Positions 1 to 8,194 of a stretch of DNA of 64,000 nt are shown piece by piece; positions within the stretch are counted from its first letter, which is position 1, and each line of letters begins with the position of its first letter. Source of the stretch: JAUIAS01 sp030425395 (GTDB taxonomy: Bacteria; Pseudomonadota; Alphaproteobacteria; Rhodobacterales; Rhodobacteraceae); contig CP121336.1 of assembly GCA_043553855.1 (NCBI GenBank), positions 2,914,001-2,978,000 of the forward strand. Reading direction: 5' to 3'. Both the position numbers and the translations under genes were made by a program. Under the pieces are notes generated by a model. That model was not told the DNA's origin and made no database searches. It was given only the letters and a program-made list of their open reading frames with translations.

Positions 1-429
1 TGGGATATCCATGCAGGCTGTCCCAACCTCATCGAAAGGATCGAGGGCGGCTTGCTGAGCTATGGCAACGACATGGACCGTCGCAACACGCCCCATGAAT
101 GCGGACTGGGCCGGTTCTGCAATACGCAGACGGCGATTGGCTGCGTGGGGCGCGATGCGCTGCTGCGGGTTGCGGTCGAAGGCCCGGTGCAACAGGTGCG
201 GGCCATCGAAATCCACGGTGATGTGCCGCCTTGCGATCGTATCTGGCCACTGATGGATGGTGAAATGCAGGTCGGGCGCGTCACCTCGGCGGCATGGTCG
301 CCGGATTTCGAATGCGGTGTGGCCATCGGCATGGTGCGGATGACCCACTGGAATTCGGGAACCGATCTTGACGTGATGACCCCGGATGGGCCGCGCGCGG
401 TCAGCGTGCATGAAACCTTCTGGATCTGA
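1..429 (+). CDS. dmdA: DMSP demethylase DmdA (C-terminal part, 5' end outside window)
   Basis: The frame is open from base 1 and ends in TGA at 427-429, giving the last 142 residues of a T-protein-like (GcvT family) enzyme. The stretch GLLSYGNDM followed by NTPHECGLG is what I know from DmdA rather than from glycine cleavage T-protein. DmdA moves a methyl group from dimethylsulfoniopropionate to tetrahydrofolate in the cytoplasm, leaving methylmercaptopropionate. acuI starts 60 bases downstream on the same strand, the pairing known from Ruegeria, which strongly supports the call. The N-terminal folate-binding part is outside the window, so completeness cannot be judged. Confidence 0.88.
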   Translation, partial: WDIHAGCPNLIERIEGGLLSYGNDMDRRNTPHECGLGRFCNTQTAIGCVGRDALLRVAVEGPVQQVRAIEIHGDVPPCDRIWPLMDGEMQVGRVTSAAWSPDFECGVAIGMVRMTHWNSGTDLDVMTPDGPRAVSVHETFWI

Positions 430-488
430 CACGGAAAAACGAAACGCAAAGCCGCGCATCGCGTGGCCAAATTTCAAGGAGAAACGAC

Positions 489-1478
489 ATGTTCAACGCA
501 TTGGTTGTGCGCAAGGATGAAGAGAGCGGCAAGACCGCAGCGGCGGTCGAGCAGGTTGCGATTGACGCCCTTCCCGAAGGCGAAGTCATCGTGGCGGTGG
601 ATTACTCGACCGTGAACTACAAGGACGGCCTGTGCATCGGGCCCGGCGGTGGGCTGGTGCGCAACTATCCCCACGTTCCGGGAATTGATTTTGCCGGAAC
701 CGTCGAAGCTTCGGAGGATGACCGGTATGCCCCCGGTGACAAGGTCGTGCTGACCGGTTGGCGCGTCGGTGAAAACCGCTGGGGCGGTTACGCGCAAAAG
801 GCACGGGTCAAGGCCGACATGCTGGTGCCGCTGCCCGAGGGGCTGGACACCCGGCAGGCCATGGCCGTCGGCACCGCCGGTCTCACTGCGATGCTGGCGG
901 TTATGGCGCTGGAAGATCACGGGATCAAGGACGGGCCGGTTCTGGTTACCGGTGCCGCAGGGGGCGTGGGCTCTGTCGCCACGGCAATCCTGGCCAAGCT
1001 GGGGCACAAGGTGGCGGCTGTCACCGGGCGTCCCGATCAGGCCGATTACCTGACGTCGCTGGGGGCCTCCGAAATCATCGCCCGCGAAGAACTGACCGAA
1101 GTGACCCGCAAACCGCTTGAGGCCGAACGCTGGGGCGGCTGCGTCGATGCGGTGGGTGGCGCAATGCTGGGACGGGTTCTCAAGCAGATGCACTACGGGT
1201 CGTCCGTGGCGGCGATCGGTCTTGCCGGTGGCGCTGCAATCGAAGGCGCGCTGGTCACGCCGTTCATCCTGCGCGGGGTCAACCTGCTGGGCATCGACAG
1301 CGTGATGCAACCCTATGAAAACCGCCTGCGGGCATGGCAGCGGATCAGCCAAGATCTGCCCATGGACCAGCTTGAGGCGATGATCCAGCCCGCAACCCTG
1401 TCGGACCTGCCCGCGCTGGGCAAGGATATCCTCAAGGGTCAGGTCAAGGGCCGCGTTGTGGTGGATGTGAACGCCTGA
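489..1478 (+). CDS. acuI: acrylyl-CoA reductase (NADPH) AcuI
   Basis: A 329-residue medium-chain dehydrogenase/reductase of the YhdH/AcuI type. It has an N-terminal GroES-like domain with NYKDG near residue 53, then a Rossmann domain with the nucleotide-binding motif VTGAAGGVGS at 153-162. There is no structural zinc cysteine cluster, as expected for this subfamily. AcuI reduces toxic acrylyl-CoA to propionyl-CoA in DMSP and 3-hydroxypropionate metabolism. The ATG at 489 has AAGGAG at 476-481, seven bases upstream. It follows dmdA by 60 bases and is probably cotranscribed. The length is normal for the family. Confidence 0.9.
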   Translation: MFNALVVRKDEESGKTAAAVEQVAIDALPEGEVIVAVDYSTVNYKDGLCIGPGGGLVRNYPHVPGIDFAGTVEASEDDRYAPGDKVVLTGWRVGENRWGGYAQKARVKADMLVPLPEGLDTRQAMAVGTAGLTAMLAVMALEDHGIKDGPVLVTGAAGGVGSVATAILAKLGHKVAAVTGRPDQADYLTSLGASEIIAREELTEVTRKPLEAERWGGCVDAVGGAMLGRVLKQMHYGSSVAAIGLAGGAAIEGALVTPFILRGVNLLGIDSVMQPYENRLRAWQRISQDLPMDQLEAMIQPATLSDLPALGKDILKGQVKGRVVVDVNA

Positions 1479-1499
1479 GGCCATCGGGCCGGTTTGATG

Positions 1500-1620
1500 A
1501 GCGGGGCGGCAGCCCCCCCGCGCCCCGGAGGGGGGCAGACGATAAGCGGCGGGGGGTAGCCCCGCCGCACCCCGGATGGGGTGCAAACGATAAGCGGCGG
1601 GGGGCTCTGCCCCCCGCACC
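1500..1620. repeat. cluster of GC-rich REP-like hairpins between convergent genes
   Basis: Two direct copies of ACGATAAGCGGCGGGGGG lie at 1539-1556 and 1587-1604, 48 bases apart. Each starts a strong hairpin: a perfect 9-bp stem at 1546-1554/1560-1568 and a perfect 8-bp stem at 1597-1604/1610-1617. Further G/C runs at 1500-1535 can also pair. The cluster sits between the convergent acuI and glycosyltransferase genes, so it may act as a transcription terminator or be a REP-type element. Confidence 0.6.
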
Positions 1621-1621
1621 C

Positions 1622-1650
1622 CCCGGGATATTTTCAGCAAGAGAAAAAGG
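1622..1650 (+). repeat. dispersed 3'-intergenic repeat, copy 1
   Basis: The core GGGATATTTTCAGCAAGAGA is followed by an A/G run. It is nearly identical to the inverted copy at 22751-22780 and related to five other copies in this window. It lies 144 bases after the acuI stop codon. Confidence 0.6.
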
Positions 1651-1700
1651 CGGCTGGGTCAGGCCCGTTTAGGGGGGCGGTCAGTCAAGGAGGGCCCCCG

Positions 1701-2756
1701 TCAGGGGGTGGACCAGAGGGTCTCGTAGACGGCGCCAATGCCTGTGGCTTCGGTTTCGGCGCTGAACCGGCTTTGGGCGGTCGCGCGCGCGGCGCGGGCG
1801 GCGGCGCTGTGGGCATCGAGATCGCCGAGCAGTCCTGTGAGCGCGGCGGCGGCGGCGATAGCATCTTCGCGGGGCACCACGCGACCGGCCTGATCCTGTG
1901 CCGAGAACGCTCTGTAGTAGCCTGTATCGCTGGCGACAAACGGCGTGGCGGCGGCCATCGCTTCGAGCGGGACCATGCCGTAGCCTTCATAGCGTGGCAG
2001 TTGCACCACCGCCGACAGCGCTGGCATCAGAGCGGTCAGTTCGTCGGGACTGCGTTCGCCGATGAACAGGATGCGGTCACCCAAGCCCGCGGCGCGCACC
2101 TTGTCCTTGAGGCGGGCCTCGAAGCCTTGATGTTCGCGCGTGGCGCGTCCGACCACCAGCGCCGTGACGTCGGGCAGATCGGGCAGCGCGCGCATCATCG
2201 TATCGACAAAGAGGTCTGTGCCCTTTTCCGGGCGCACGCGCCCGATTGTGGCGATGCCCCGTGTGCCGCCGTGGCCCAGCGCCGCCCAGGCGCGGGCGCG
2301 GTCCGGGGCCGGGGTGAACCGCGCGGTGTCCACCCCGTGATTGACCACGGCGCGCACATGCGGGACAAAGCGCGCGGCCTCTTCGGTTGTGGCGATCACC
2401 GCATCCATGCGCGAGATCAGCCAGCGGGGAAAGGCGCTGTGTCGGCGTTGCGCGGCGGAGGTGAACACGATCCGGATCGGCAGGCGCAGAACATCGCGTG
2501 CCCACAGAGCCGCGCGCATTTCAGTGTTGCGCCGCACATGCCAGATGGCAAAAGGCCGTTCCGCGGGCGGTGTGCGGCTCAGCATGCGCGCCCGCGCCAG
2601 GCTGACCGGAGCGGGGCAGCCGGGCAGGGCGACCCCGGCCAGCACCATATCATAGCGGTGCTGTTGCCGGGCCACGACATTGGCCGCCGTGGCCGATACC
2701 CCGGTAAAATTGCGATTGAGGTTGGTCACCACAAGCTCAGCCATCACGCCCGCCAT
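1701..2756 (-). CDS. glycosyltransferase family 4 (probable LPS core)
   Basis: A 351-residue GT-B fold glycosyltransferase. The acceptor half is N-terminal. The C-terminal donor-binding half has IGRVRPEKGTD near residue 190 and the E-x7-E-type motif YEGYGMVPLEAMA near 275. The start overlaps the end of waaA by 20 bases; a second ATG four codons later is also possible. Direct coupling to the Kdo transferase gene suggests it adds a sugar to the lipopolysaccharide core on the cytoplasmic side. The exact sugar cannot be told from sequence. Convergent to acuI, with a GC-rich hairpin cluster in between. Confidence 0.82.
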   Translation of the reverse strand: MAGVMAELVVTNLNRNFTGVSATAANVVARQQHRYDMVLAGVALPGCPAPVSLARARMLSRTPPAERPFAIWHVRRNTEMRAALWARDVLRLPIRIVFTSAAQRRHSAFPRWLISRMDAVIATTEEAARFVPHVRAVVNHGVDTARFTPAPDRARAWAALGHGGTRGIATIGRVRPEKGTDLFVDTMMRALPDLPDVTALVVGRATREHQGFEARLKDKVRAAGLGDRILFIGERSPDELTALMPALSAVVQLPRYEGYGMVPLEAMAAATPFVASDTGYYRAFSAQDQAGRVVPREDAIAAAAALTGLLGDLDAHSAAARAARATAQSRFSAETEATGIGAVYETLWSTP

Positions 2757-4080
2757 GTTCGGGCAACAGCCGATCCGCCAAACGCGCGGCGATCTCGTCC
2801 AGCGCGTCCTGGCCCCGCGTTGCGAAATCGCGCGCGGCCCGCGCCGCCGTTTCCCGTGCCGCTGGGTCAGCCAGCCACGCCGATACCTGAGCGGCGATGG
2901 ACCCCGCGTCGGGCGTGGTGATCACGCCGCTCTTGGCGGCGAGCGCCTCAAAGGTTTCGGAAAAATTGACGACATGGGGGCCGCTGAGCAGGGCTGCGCC
3001 GAAGCTTGCCGGTTCAAACGGGTTGTGCCCGCCGATGGGCAGCAGCGATCCGCCCAGAAATACGATGGGTGCCAGAGAAAACCACAGCCCCATTTCACCC
3101 AGAGTATCGGCGAGATAGACCTGCGTGCCGGGGCCGGGGGGCTGTTCATGTGACCGGCGTGCGATCCGCAGGCCACGGGCCGCCACCAGCGCTGCAACCG
3201 CATCGGCCCGGTCAGGGTGTCGCGGCACGAGGATCAACAGCGTGCCGGGGTGATCGACAAGCAGCCGCGCATGGGCGTCCAGCACGATCTCTTCCTCGCC
3301 CGGATGGGTCGAGGCTGCGGTCCAAACCGGGCGCTGCGGGCCGATCCGGTCGCGCAGCAGGGCCAGCGCGGCCGCATCCACCGGGGGCGGGGCGGATGTG
3401 CTCTTGAGATTGACGCCTTGGGTGATCCGGTCCGGGGCGGCCCCGATCCGGCGCAGGTTCTCAGCCGCCTGCGCGTTCTGTGTGATAAAGAAGTCAAAGC
3501 ACCCCAACACGAACCGCGCGGTATCGGGGCGGCGTTCCCAGCCGGCGACGGATTTCTCGGACAGGCGCGCATTGACCAGTGCCAGTCCGATGCCGCGGGC
3601 CCGCGCATTGACCAGCATGTTGGGCCAAAGCTCGCTTTCCACAAAGATGCCCGCATCCGGGTGCCAGTGATCCAGAAACCGTCGCACCGCGCCGGGGGTA
3701 TCCAGCGGCGCGAACTGGTGGCAGGCACCCTCGGGCAAGCGCCGCGCCAGCAGCGCCGCAGAGGTTGCCGTGCCGGACGTGATCAACAGGTTCAGGCCCG
3801 GCCGCCGGTCGCGCAACCGCTCCATCAGGGACAGGACAGCAAGGCTCTCGCCCACGCTGGCGGCGTGAAACCATGCGAGCCGGCCTTCGGGGCGGGGCAG
3901 GGTGGCGCGTCCTGCGCGTTCGGCGATCCGGTCATGGCTCACACCACCGGCGCGCAGCTTGCGTGCCGCGCTGCGCTGGGCCAGCGGCCCGACGGCGCGG
4001 GTGGCCAGACGATAGGCACGGTAAAGCGCGGTTGCCCCCTTTGGCATCCCCACAGACCGGCCCGTTGACTTGGGCGACAT
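2737..4080 (-). CDS. waaA: 3-deoxy-D-manno-octulosonic acid (Kdo) transferase
   Basis: A 447-residue WaaA/KdtA family protein. It carries the family motif FHAASVGE near residue 70 and WPNML near 150. It also has the donor-site region GGSLLPIGGHNPFEP near 330, all diagnostic of this family. It attaches Kdo from CMP-Kdo to lipid A on the inner membrane. The usual N-terminal membrane anchor is weak here. The ATG at 4080 overlaps the moaA stop codon as TGATG, so translation is probably coupled. An alternative ATG lies 12 codons downstream. The next gene is a glycosyltransferase, consistent with an LPS operon. Confidence 0.92.
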   Translation of the reverse strand: MSPKSTGRSVGMPKGATALYRAYRLATRAVGPLAQRSAARKLRAGGVSHDRIAERAGRATLPRPEGRLAWFHAASVGESLAVLSLMERLRDRRPGLNLLITSGTATSAALLARRLPEGACHQFAPLDTPGAVRRFLDHWHPDAGIFVESELWPNMLVNARARGIGLALVNARLSEKSVAGWERRPDTARFVLGCFDFFITQNAQAAENLRRIGAAPDRITQGVNLKSTSAPPPVDAAALALLRDRIGPQRPVWTAASTHPGEEEIVLDAHARLLVDHPGTLLILVPRHPDRADAVAALVAARGLRIARRSHEQPPGPGTQVYLADTLGEMGLWFSLAPIVFLGGSLLPIGGHNPFEPASFGAALLSGPHVVNFSETFEALAAKSGVITTPDAGSIAAQVSAWLADPAARETAARAARDFATRGQDALDEIAARLADRLLPEHGGRDG

Positions 4081-5087
4081 CAGCCGCCCGTGTGGCTCAT
4101 GTGGCGCGACATCTGCCCGGCGACGGTCTGGCGGGAATAGTCGAAATCATGTCCCTTGGGTTTCAGCCCGATGGCCTTGCGGATCGCGTCTTCCAGCGGG
4201 GCTTCGGTGTCGGGGTGGTCGCGCAGGGGGCTGCGCAGATCGGCCATGTCTTCCTGACCCAGGCACATGTACAATTCCCCGGTGCAGGTCAGGCGCACGC
4301 GGTTACAGCTTTCGCAGAAGTTATGCGACAGCGGTGTGATGAACCCGATCTTCTGGCGGGTTTCTTCCAGCCGGGCATAACGTGCCGGTCCGCCGCTGCG
4401 TTCGGCAAGATCGGTGACGGTATAGTGTTTTTCGTATTCCGCCCGCACGTCCTTGAGGGACCAGAACTGCCCGATACGGTTTTCGTTGCCGATATCGCCC
4501 ATGGGCATGACCTCGATCCAGGTCAGGTCCATATCCCGTTCGGCGCACCATTCGGTGATCCGGGGCAGTTCCTCTTCGTTGAATTCTTTCAGAGCCACCG
4601 CATTGATCTTGACGCGCAGCCCGGCCTTTTGCGCCGCGTCGATCCCGCGCAGCACTTGCGGCAGGCGGCCCCAACGGGTCACGGCGGCGAATTTGTCCTC
4701 ATCCAGCGTATCCAGCGAAATATTCACCCGTCGCACACCCGCATCGGCGAGTTGATCGGCAAACCGTTCCAACTGGGACCCGTTGGTGGTCAGGGTCAGC
4801 TCCTTGAGCGCGCCACTGTCCAGATGCCGGGTCATTGACCGGAAGAACGTCATGATGTCACGCCGCACCAGCGGTTCGCCGCCCGTGATGCGCAGCTTTT
4901 CCACCCCCATGCGCACAAAGGTCGAACACATGCGGTCCAGCTCTTCGAGCGTCAAAAGCTCTTTCTTGGGCAGGAAGGTCATGTTTTCCGACATGCAATA
5001 AACACAGCGGAAATCGCACCTGTCTGTCACCGAAACCCGAAGGTAGGTGATGGCGCGGGCGAAAGGATCAATCAACGGTGCGGTCAT
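4080..5087 (-). CDS. moaA: GTP 3',8-cyclase MoaA (molybdenum cofactor biosynthesis)
   Basis: A 335-residue radical SAM enzyme that converts GTP to 3',8-cyclo-7,8-dihydro-GTP, the first step of molybdenum cofactor synthesis. The N-terminal SAM cluster cysteines are C24, C28 and C31 (CX3CX2C). GGEP lies at 69-72. The C-terminal cluster is C258, C261 and C275 (CX2CX13C), and the protein ends in the conserved Gly-Gly tail. The frame is open 59 codons further upstream, but the family starts at the ATG at 5087, preceded by AAGGGG. It is unusual to find it coupled to waaA rather than to other moa genes. Confidence 0.94.
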   Translation of the reverse strand: MTAPLIDPFARAITYLRVSVTDRCDFRCVYCMSENMTFLPKKELLTLEELDRMCSTFVRMGVEKLRITGGEPLVRRDIMTFFRSMTRHLDSGALKELTLTTNGSQLERFADQLADAGVRRVNISLDTLDEDKFAAVTRWGRLPQVLRGIDAAQKAGLRVKINAVALKEFNEEELPRITEWCAERDMDLTWIEVMPMGDIGNENRIGQFWSLKDVRAEYEKHYTVTDLAERSGGPARYARLEETRQKIGFITPLSHNFCESCNRVRLTCTGELYMCLGQEDMADLRSPLRDHPDTEAPLEDAIRKAIGLKPKGHDFDYSRQTVAGQMSRHMSHTGG

Positions 5088-5206
5088 GGCGATAGTCGTA
5101 ACCCCTTGAGATTTGCGCGGCAAGCAGTCAGTTGCTCTTGCGCTGCAATATAGGGCGGCCTTCGGCCAGCGGTAGGCGTGCTGGGCCGATGACATCCGTG
5201 CTGTCT

Positions 5207-5989
5207 TTACATGCGCTCCAGCCAATCGCGAACCAAGGCGTGGAAAACGTCGGGCCGCTCCCAAGCCAAGGCATGACCCGCCGTATCCAGAACGGCCAAA
5301 GTGGCGCGTGGAAACCTGTGCATCAGGTCGATACTGTCAGAATAACCGCTAAAGCTGTCCTGCCGACCGGCGACAATCAGGCTCGGCACGGTGACAGGGG
5401 TGGTTTCCTCCGCGCTCGCAAAGCTGAATTCGAACGCGTTCATGATGCGGGCGTCCTGTCCGGCGTCGAACCGGGCGCGCGCAGGCGCGATGATTTGCCG
5501 TCGTTTTTCAACGATGTCCCAACGCTGGACAACCGACATGTTCTCATGCGCCCAGAGTTCCGCTTCGGATAATTCGGGCGCGATCGAAGCATCGTCCACG
5601 ATGACTTGGTGCGCAGGCAGTCTGCCCGGATCGGAGGACGGATTGCCGCCGGGAACGATCAGAGCGACGCCGGAAACGCGCTCTGGAATCTTATGCACCA
5701 GCCCACGCGCAATGTAGCTCCCCCGAGACAACCCAGCGATTGCAAAAGGTTCATCCGGCAGTATCGCGTTGATGAAATCCAGAACCGCGTTCAGCAGGTC
5801 GTCTTGCGAACGAATGTCATCGCGTGCGGGGCTGCCCCCATGTCCGGGCATATCCACATAGATCCGTTTCCATGCACCGCTGCCGCGAATTCCCGGTTCC
5901 ATCAGGTCCATCATGTGGCGATGGTCCAGCGAAACGCCGTGCAGCATGACAATGGGCGTGCCGGTTCCGATGATCCGATGATGCAACAT
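5207..5989 (-). CDS. alpha/beta hydrolase
   Basis: A 260-residue alpha/beta-hydrolase fold protein. It has an HG oxyanion motif (MLHGVS, residues 15-20), the nucleophile elbow GLSRGS with Ser88, a probable acid Asp211 (GRQD) and His239 (GHAL). No signal peptide is visible, so it is probably cytoplasmic. The substrate cannot be inferred; esterases, lactonases and haloperoxidase-like enzymes share this layout. It is followed by moaA on the same strand after 119 bases. Its upstream region (5990-6252) carries candidate regulatory repeats. Confidence 0.8.
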   Translation of the reverse strand: MLHHRIIGTGTPIVMLHGVSLDHRHMMDLMEPGIRGSGAWKRIYVDMPGHGGSPARDDIRSQDDLLNAVLDFINAILPDEPFAIAGLSRGSYIARGLVHKIPERVSGVALIVPGGNPSSDPGRLPAHQVIVDDASIAPELSEAELWAHENMSVVQRWDIVEKRRQIIAPARARFDAGQDARIMNAFEFSFASAEETTPVTVPSLIVAGRQDSFSGYSDSIDLMHRFPRATLAVLDTAGHALAWERPDVFHALVRDWLERM

Positions 5990-6116
5990 GCCTGAAAACG
6001 TCCTTTACCCCTGATCCGGCCTTTTACCACATCACGCCTGAAAACATGAAGCTGTCGTTGCCTCGCATTGGCGCAGGGGCACCTGCCGGGTATGGATGGG
6101 ATAGGATAAGGGGACG

Positions 6117-6131
6117 TTAAGTCTTTGTTAA
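6117..6131. promoter_or_regulatory. candidate CtrA box (TTAA-N7-TTAA)
   Basis: TTAAGTCTTTGTTAA matches the alphaproteobacterial cell-cycle regulator CtrA consensus TTAA-N7-TTAA. It lies 128 bases upstream of the alpha/beta hydrolase start, in an unusually AT-rich intergenic patch with another TTAA at 6138-6141. The match is exact, but the motif is short and chance hits are possible. Confidence 0.35.
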
Positions 6132-6154
6132 TATGAGTTAAAAGAAGGTTTCTC

Positions 6155-6172
6155 ATTTCCCCGTGGGGAAAT
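6155..6172. repeat. 18-bp palindrome, copy A
   Basis: ATTTCCCCGTGGGGAAAT: two perfect 8-base arms around GT. The exact reverse complement occurs at 8195-8212. Both copies lie downstream of minus-strand genes, flanking the binding-protein gene. It may be a protein site or the stem of a terminator. Confidence 0.6.
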
Positions 6173-6198
6173 CGGGTGATCCCTCGAAGGATCACCCG
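6173..6198 (-). terminator. hairpin downstream of the binding-protein gene
   Basis: A perfect 10-bp stem CGGGTGATCC/GGATCACCCG (6173-6182 and 6189-6198) with a 6-base loop, 55 bases past the stop codon of the minus-strand solute-binding gene. There is no clear U tract, so factor-independent termination is only likely, not certain. Confidence 0.45.
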
Positions 6199-6252
6199 TT
6201 AACCACCCCGACACGGGCGGTTGCGCGTGCCGGGTAACTTTCTAATGGCCCG

Positions 6253-7893
6253 TCAGGCCGCGAGGCCCAGCTTGGTCACGTGAATTTCAAACGCCGGGTG
6301 CATGTCGGCACCGACAACGTTTTCCTTGTGATGCCGATAAATCGACCGCCAGTAAGGTTGGATGACCACACCTTCGTCCTGCATGATCTTTTGCAGCTTG
6401 GCCATGACCGTGCGGCGCTGATCTGCGTTGGCGATGGACAAGGCTTCTGCCAGCAGGGAATCAAACTCGGCATTTGAAAACGCGCTTTCGTTCCACGGCT
6501 CGCCCGACCGATAGGCCAGTGCCAGAACCTGCACGCCAAGCGGGCGTTGCGCCCAATCGGTTGTCGAATAGGGGTATTTTGCCCAATCGTTCCAAAAGGT
6601 CGATCCCGGCAGAACCGTGCGTTTTACCTTGATCCCGGCATCGCGCAGCATCGCCGCCGCCGCATCCGAGGTGTTCTTGCGCCACGTGTCGTCGATCGAA
6701 ATCAGCTCATGTTCGAAATCTCCCATCCCGGCCTCATCCATCAGCGCCTTGGCGGCGGCGGGGTCAAACACCGGTGCGGGCAGTTCGGCATATTCGGGAT
6801 GGATCGGAGAGACGTGGTGGTTCTCTGCGGCACGCCCGTTTCCGGAAAATCCAAGCTCCAGAAGCACCGCATTATCCACAGCCATGGCCAGCGCGCGGCG
6901 CACGCGCGCATCGGCATAGGGGGTGACGCCGCCGACCTCGGCCACCTGATTGGGCCGGATCACGACCGTATTGGCCGTCACGGCTTCGGACTTGGTCCAG
7001 CCGATTCCGTCCATCACAAGGATGAAATCGCCAATGGATTCGTAAACCATGTCAACTTCTTCGGCATCGACCGCAGCCACGATCCCGGCCTGTTCCGTGC
7101 CGAAATCGCGGTATTCGATCCGGTCCAGATAGGCCCCTTCGCCCCACCAGTCATGGTCTGGGTTCTTCACAAGAACAGCCTTTACCCCGACCTCGAATTC
7201 GCCGGGCAGATACGGGCCGGTGCCGATCGGGTTGCTGAGCGGGTCGCCGTCAAAGCTCTGGTGGACAATCGCGGCGGGATAATCGGAAAAGCCCGCGATC
7301 AGGGTGATATCGGGCTGGGCCAATGTCAGGCGCACGGTGGTGCCGTCGACAACCGTGATCGCGCCGTCGCGGGCCTGCCCGGTTTCGGGATCGACCAGCG
7401 ATCCCATGCGCGAGGCCATCGAATTGCCCTCAACCCCGGATTCGCACCAGCGCGCGATATTGAATGCGACGTCCTCGGCGGTGAAAGCATCGCCATTGTT
7501 CCATGTCACGCCGGGCCGGACCCTCAACGTGTATTCGGTTGCGTCGGCGTTGACCTCCCAGCTTTCCAGAAGCATCGGCGCAAAGCTGCCGTCGATCTGG
7601 TATTCGACCAGATATTCCAGATAGCCACGGGTAAAGTTCGACATTTGCGGCCAGTCATAGGTGCGGGGATCCTTCAGCGCCTTGACGGCGGATTCAATCC
7701 GCAGCGTGCCCCCCGATTGCACGTGCGCTGCCGCCTGCGCCGGTTGCGCGGCCCCCAGCAGCCCATAGGCAGCAGCAGCGGTGACCCCAAGCGAGGTGGC
7801 GCGCGTCAAGAACTCGCGTCGCGACAGGGTGCCGTTTCTGACTTCATCGGCATAGGCACGCGCGGCGGGATGGATGGGCTGTGAAGGGATCAT
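6253..7893 (-). CDS. ABC transporter substrate-binding protein, family 5 (peptide/opine type), Tat-exported
   Basis: A 546-residue periplasmic binding protein of the DppA/OppA family. The N-terminus carries the twin-arginine signal SRREFLT (24-30), a hydrophobic stretch and an AxA-type cleavage site near 53. Typical family-5 features follow, such as YTLRVRPGVTWNNGD near 135. The frame is open to a TTG at 7938, but the ATG at 7893 leaves a more normal leader before the twin arginines. Folded export by Tat is implied, and tatABC lies in this same window. No permease or ATPase genes adjoin it, so it is an orphan here. The ligand is unknown; oligopeptides are the default guess. Confidence 0.85.
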   Translation of the reverse strand: MIPSQPIHPAARAYADEVRNGTLSRREFLTRATSLGVTAAAAYGLLGAAQPAQAAAHVQSGGTLRIESAVKALKDPRTYDWPQMSNFTRGYLEYLVEYQIDGSFAPMLLESWEVNADATEYTLRVRPGVTWNNGDAFTAEDVAFNIARWCESGVEGNSMASRMGSLVDPETGQARDGAITVVDGTTVRLTLAQPDITLIAGFSDYPAAIVHQSFDGDPLSNPIGTGPYLPGEFEVGVKAVLVKNPDHDWWGEGAYLDRIEYRDFGTEQAGIVAAVDAEEVDMVYESIGDFILVMDGIGWTKSEAVTANTVVIRPNQVAEVGGVTPYADARVRRALAMAVDNAVLLELGFSGNGRAAENHHVSPIHPEYAELPAPVFDPAAAKALMDEAGMGDFEHELISIDDTWRKNTSDAAAAMLRDAGIKVKRTVLPGSTFWNDWAKYPYSTTDWAQRPLGVQVLALAYRSGEPWNESAFSNAEFDSLLAEALSIANADQRRTVMAKLQKIMQDEGVVIQPYWRSIYRHHKENVVGADMHPAFEIHVTKLGLAA

Positions 7894-7993
7894 AAGGTTC
7901 TCATCAGTTTTGAGTGAGACAGAAAAGGAGCGGCTCAAACCTCAGATTGAGAACCGGCTCAGAGCGCGCTCGTCGCGCCCATTTATCGTGCTC

Positions 7994-8021
7994 GACCTAG
8001 CCTGTTAACGACAGGTTTCAA
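7994..8021 (-). promoter_or_regulatory. candidate promoter with inverted repeat in the spacer
   Basis: Read on the minus strand: TTGAAA (8021-8016), a 16-base spacer, then TAGGTC (7999-7994). The spacer contains the inverted repeat CCTGT/ACAGG (8001-8005 and 8011-8015), placed as an operator would be. It lies about 100 bases upstream of the binding-protein ATG. Confidence 0.35.
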
Positions 8022-8194
8022 CAAAAACGACATCCAAACATGACCAAAAGCCCGTCACCGTGCCAAACCGCCCCGGTGCCCACGGTTGTATTTTTCTCGG
8101 CGAAAACCGGGGTCCGCAAGCGGCCGAACGCGCTCCTGTTTGAAGGCGGAGTATCGGTTAACAATTTGGTATTATTGGTAAATAAAGCCTTACC

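Noticed and set aside
5088..5206. Possible molybdenum-cofactor riboswitch upstream of moaA
   Set aside because: Only a short GGCC/GGCC hairpin was found. The region is shorter than a Moco riboswitch and I could not recognise its conserved core.
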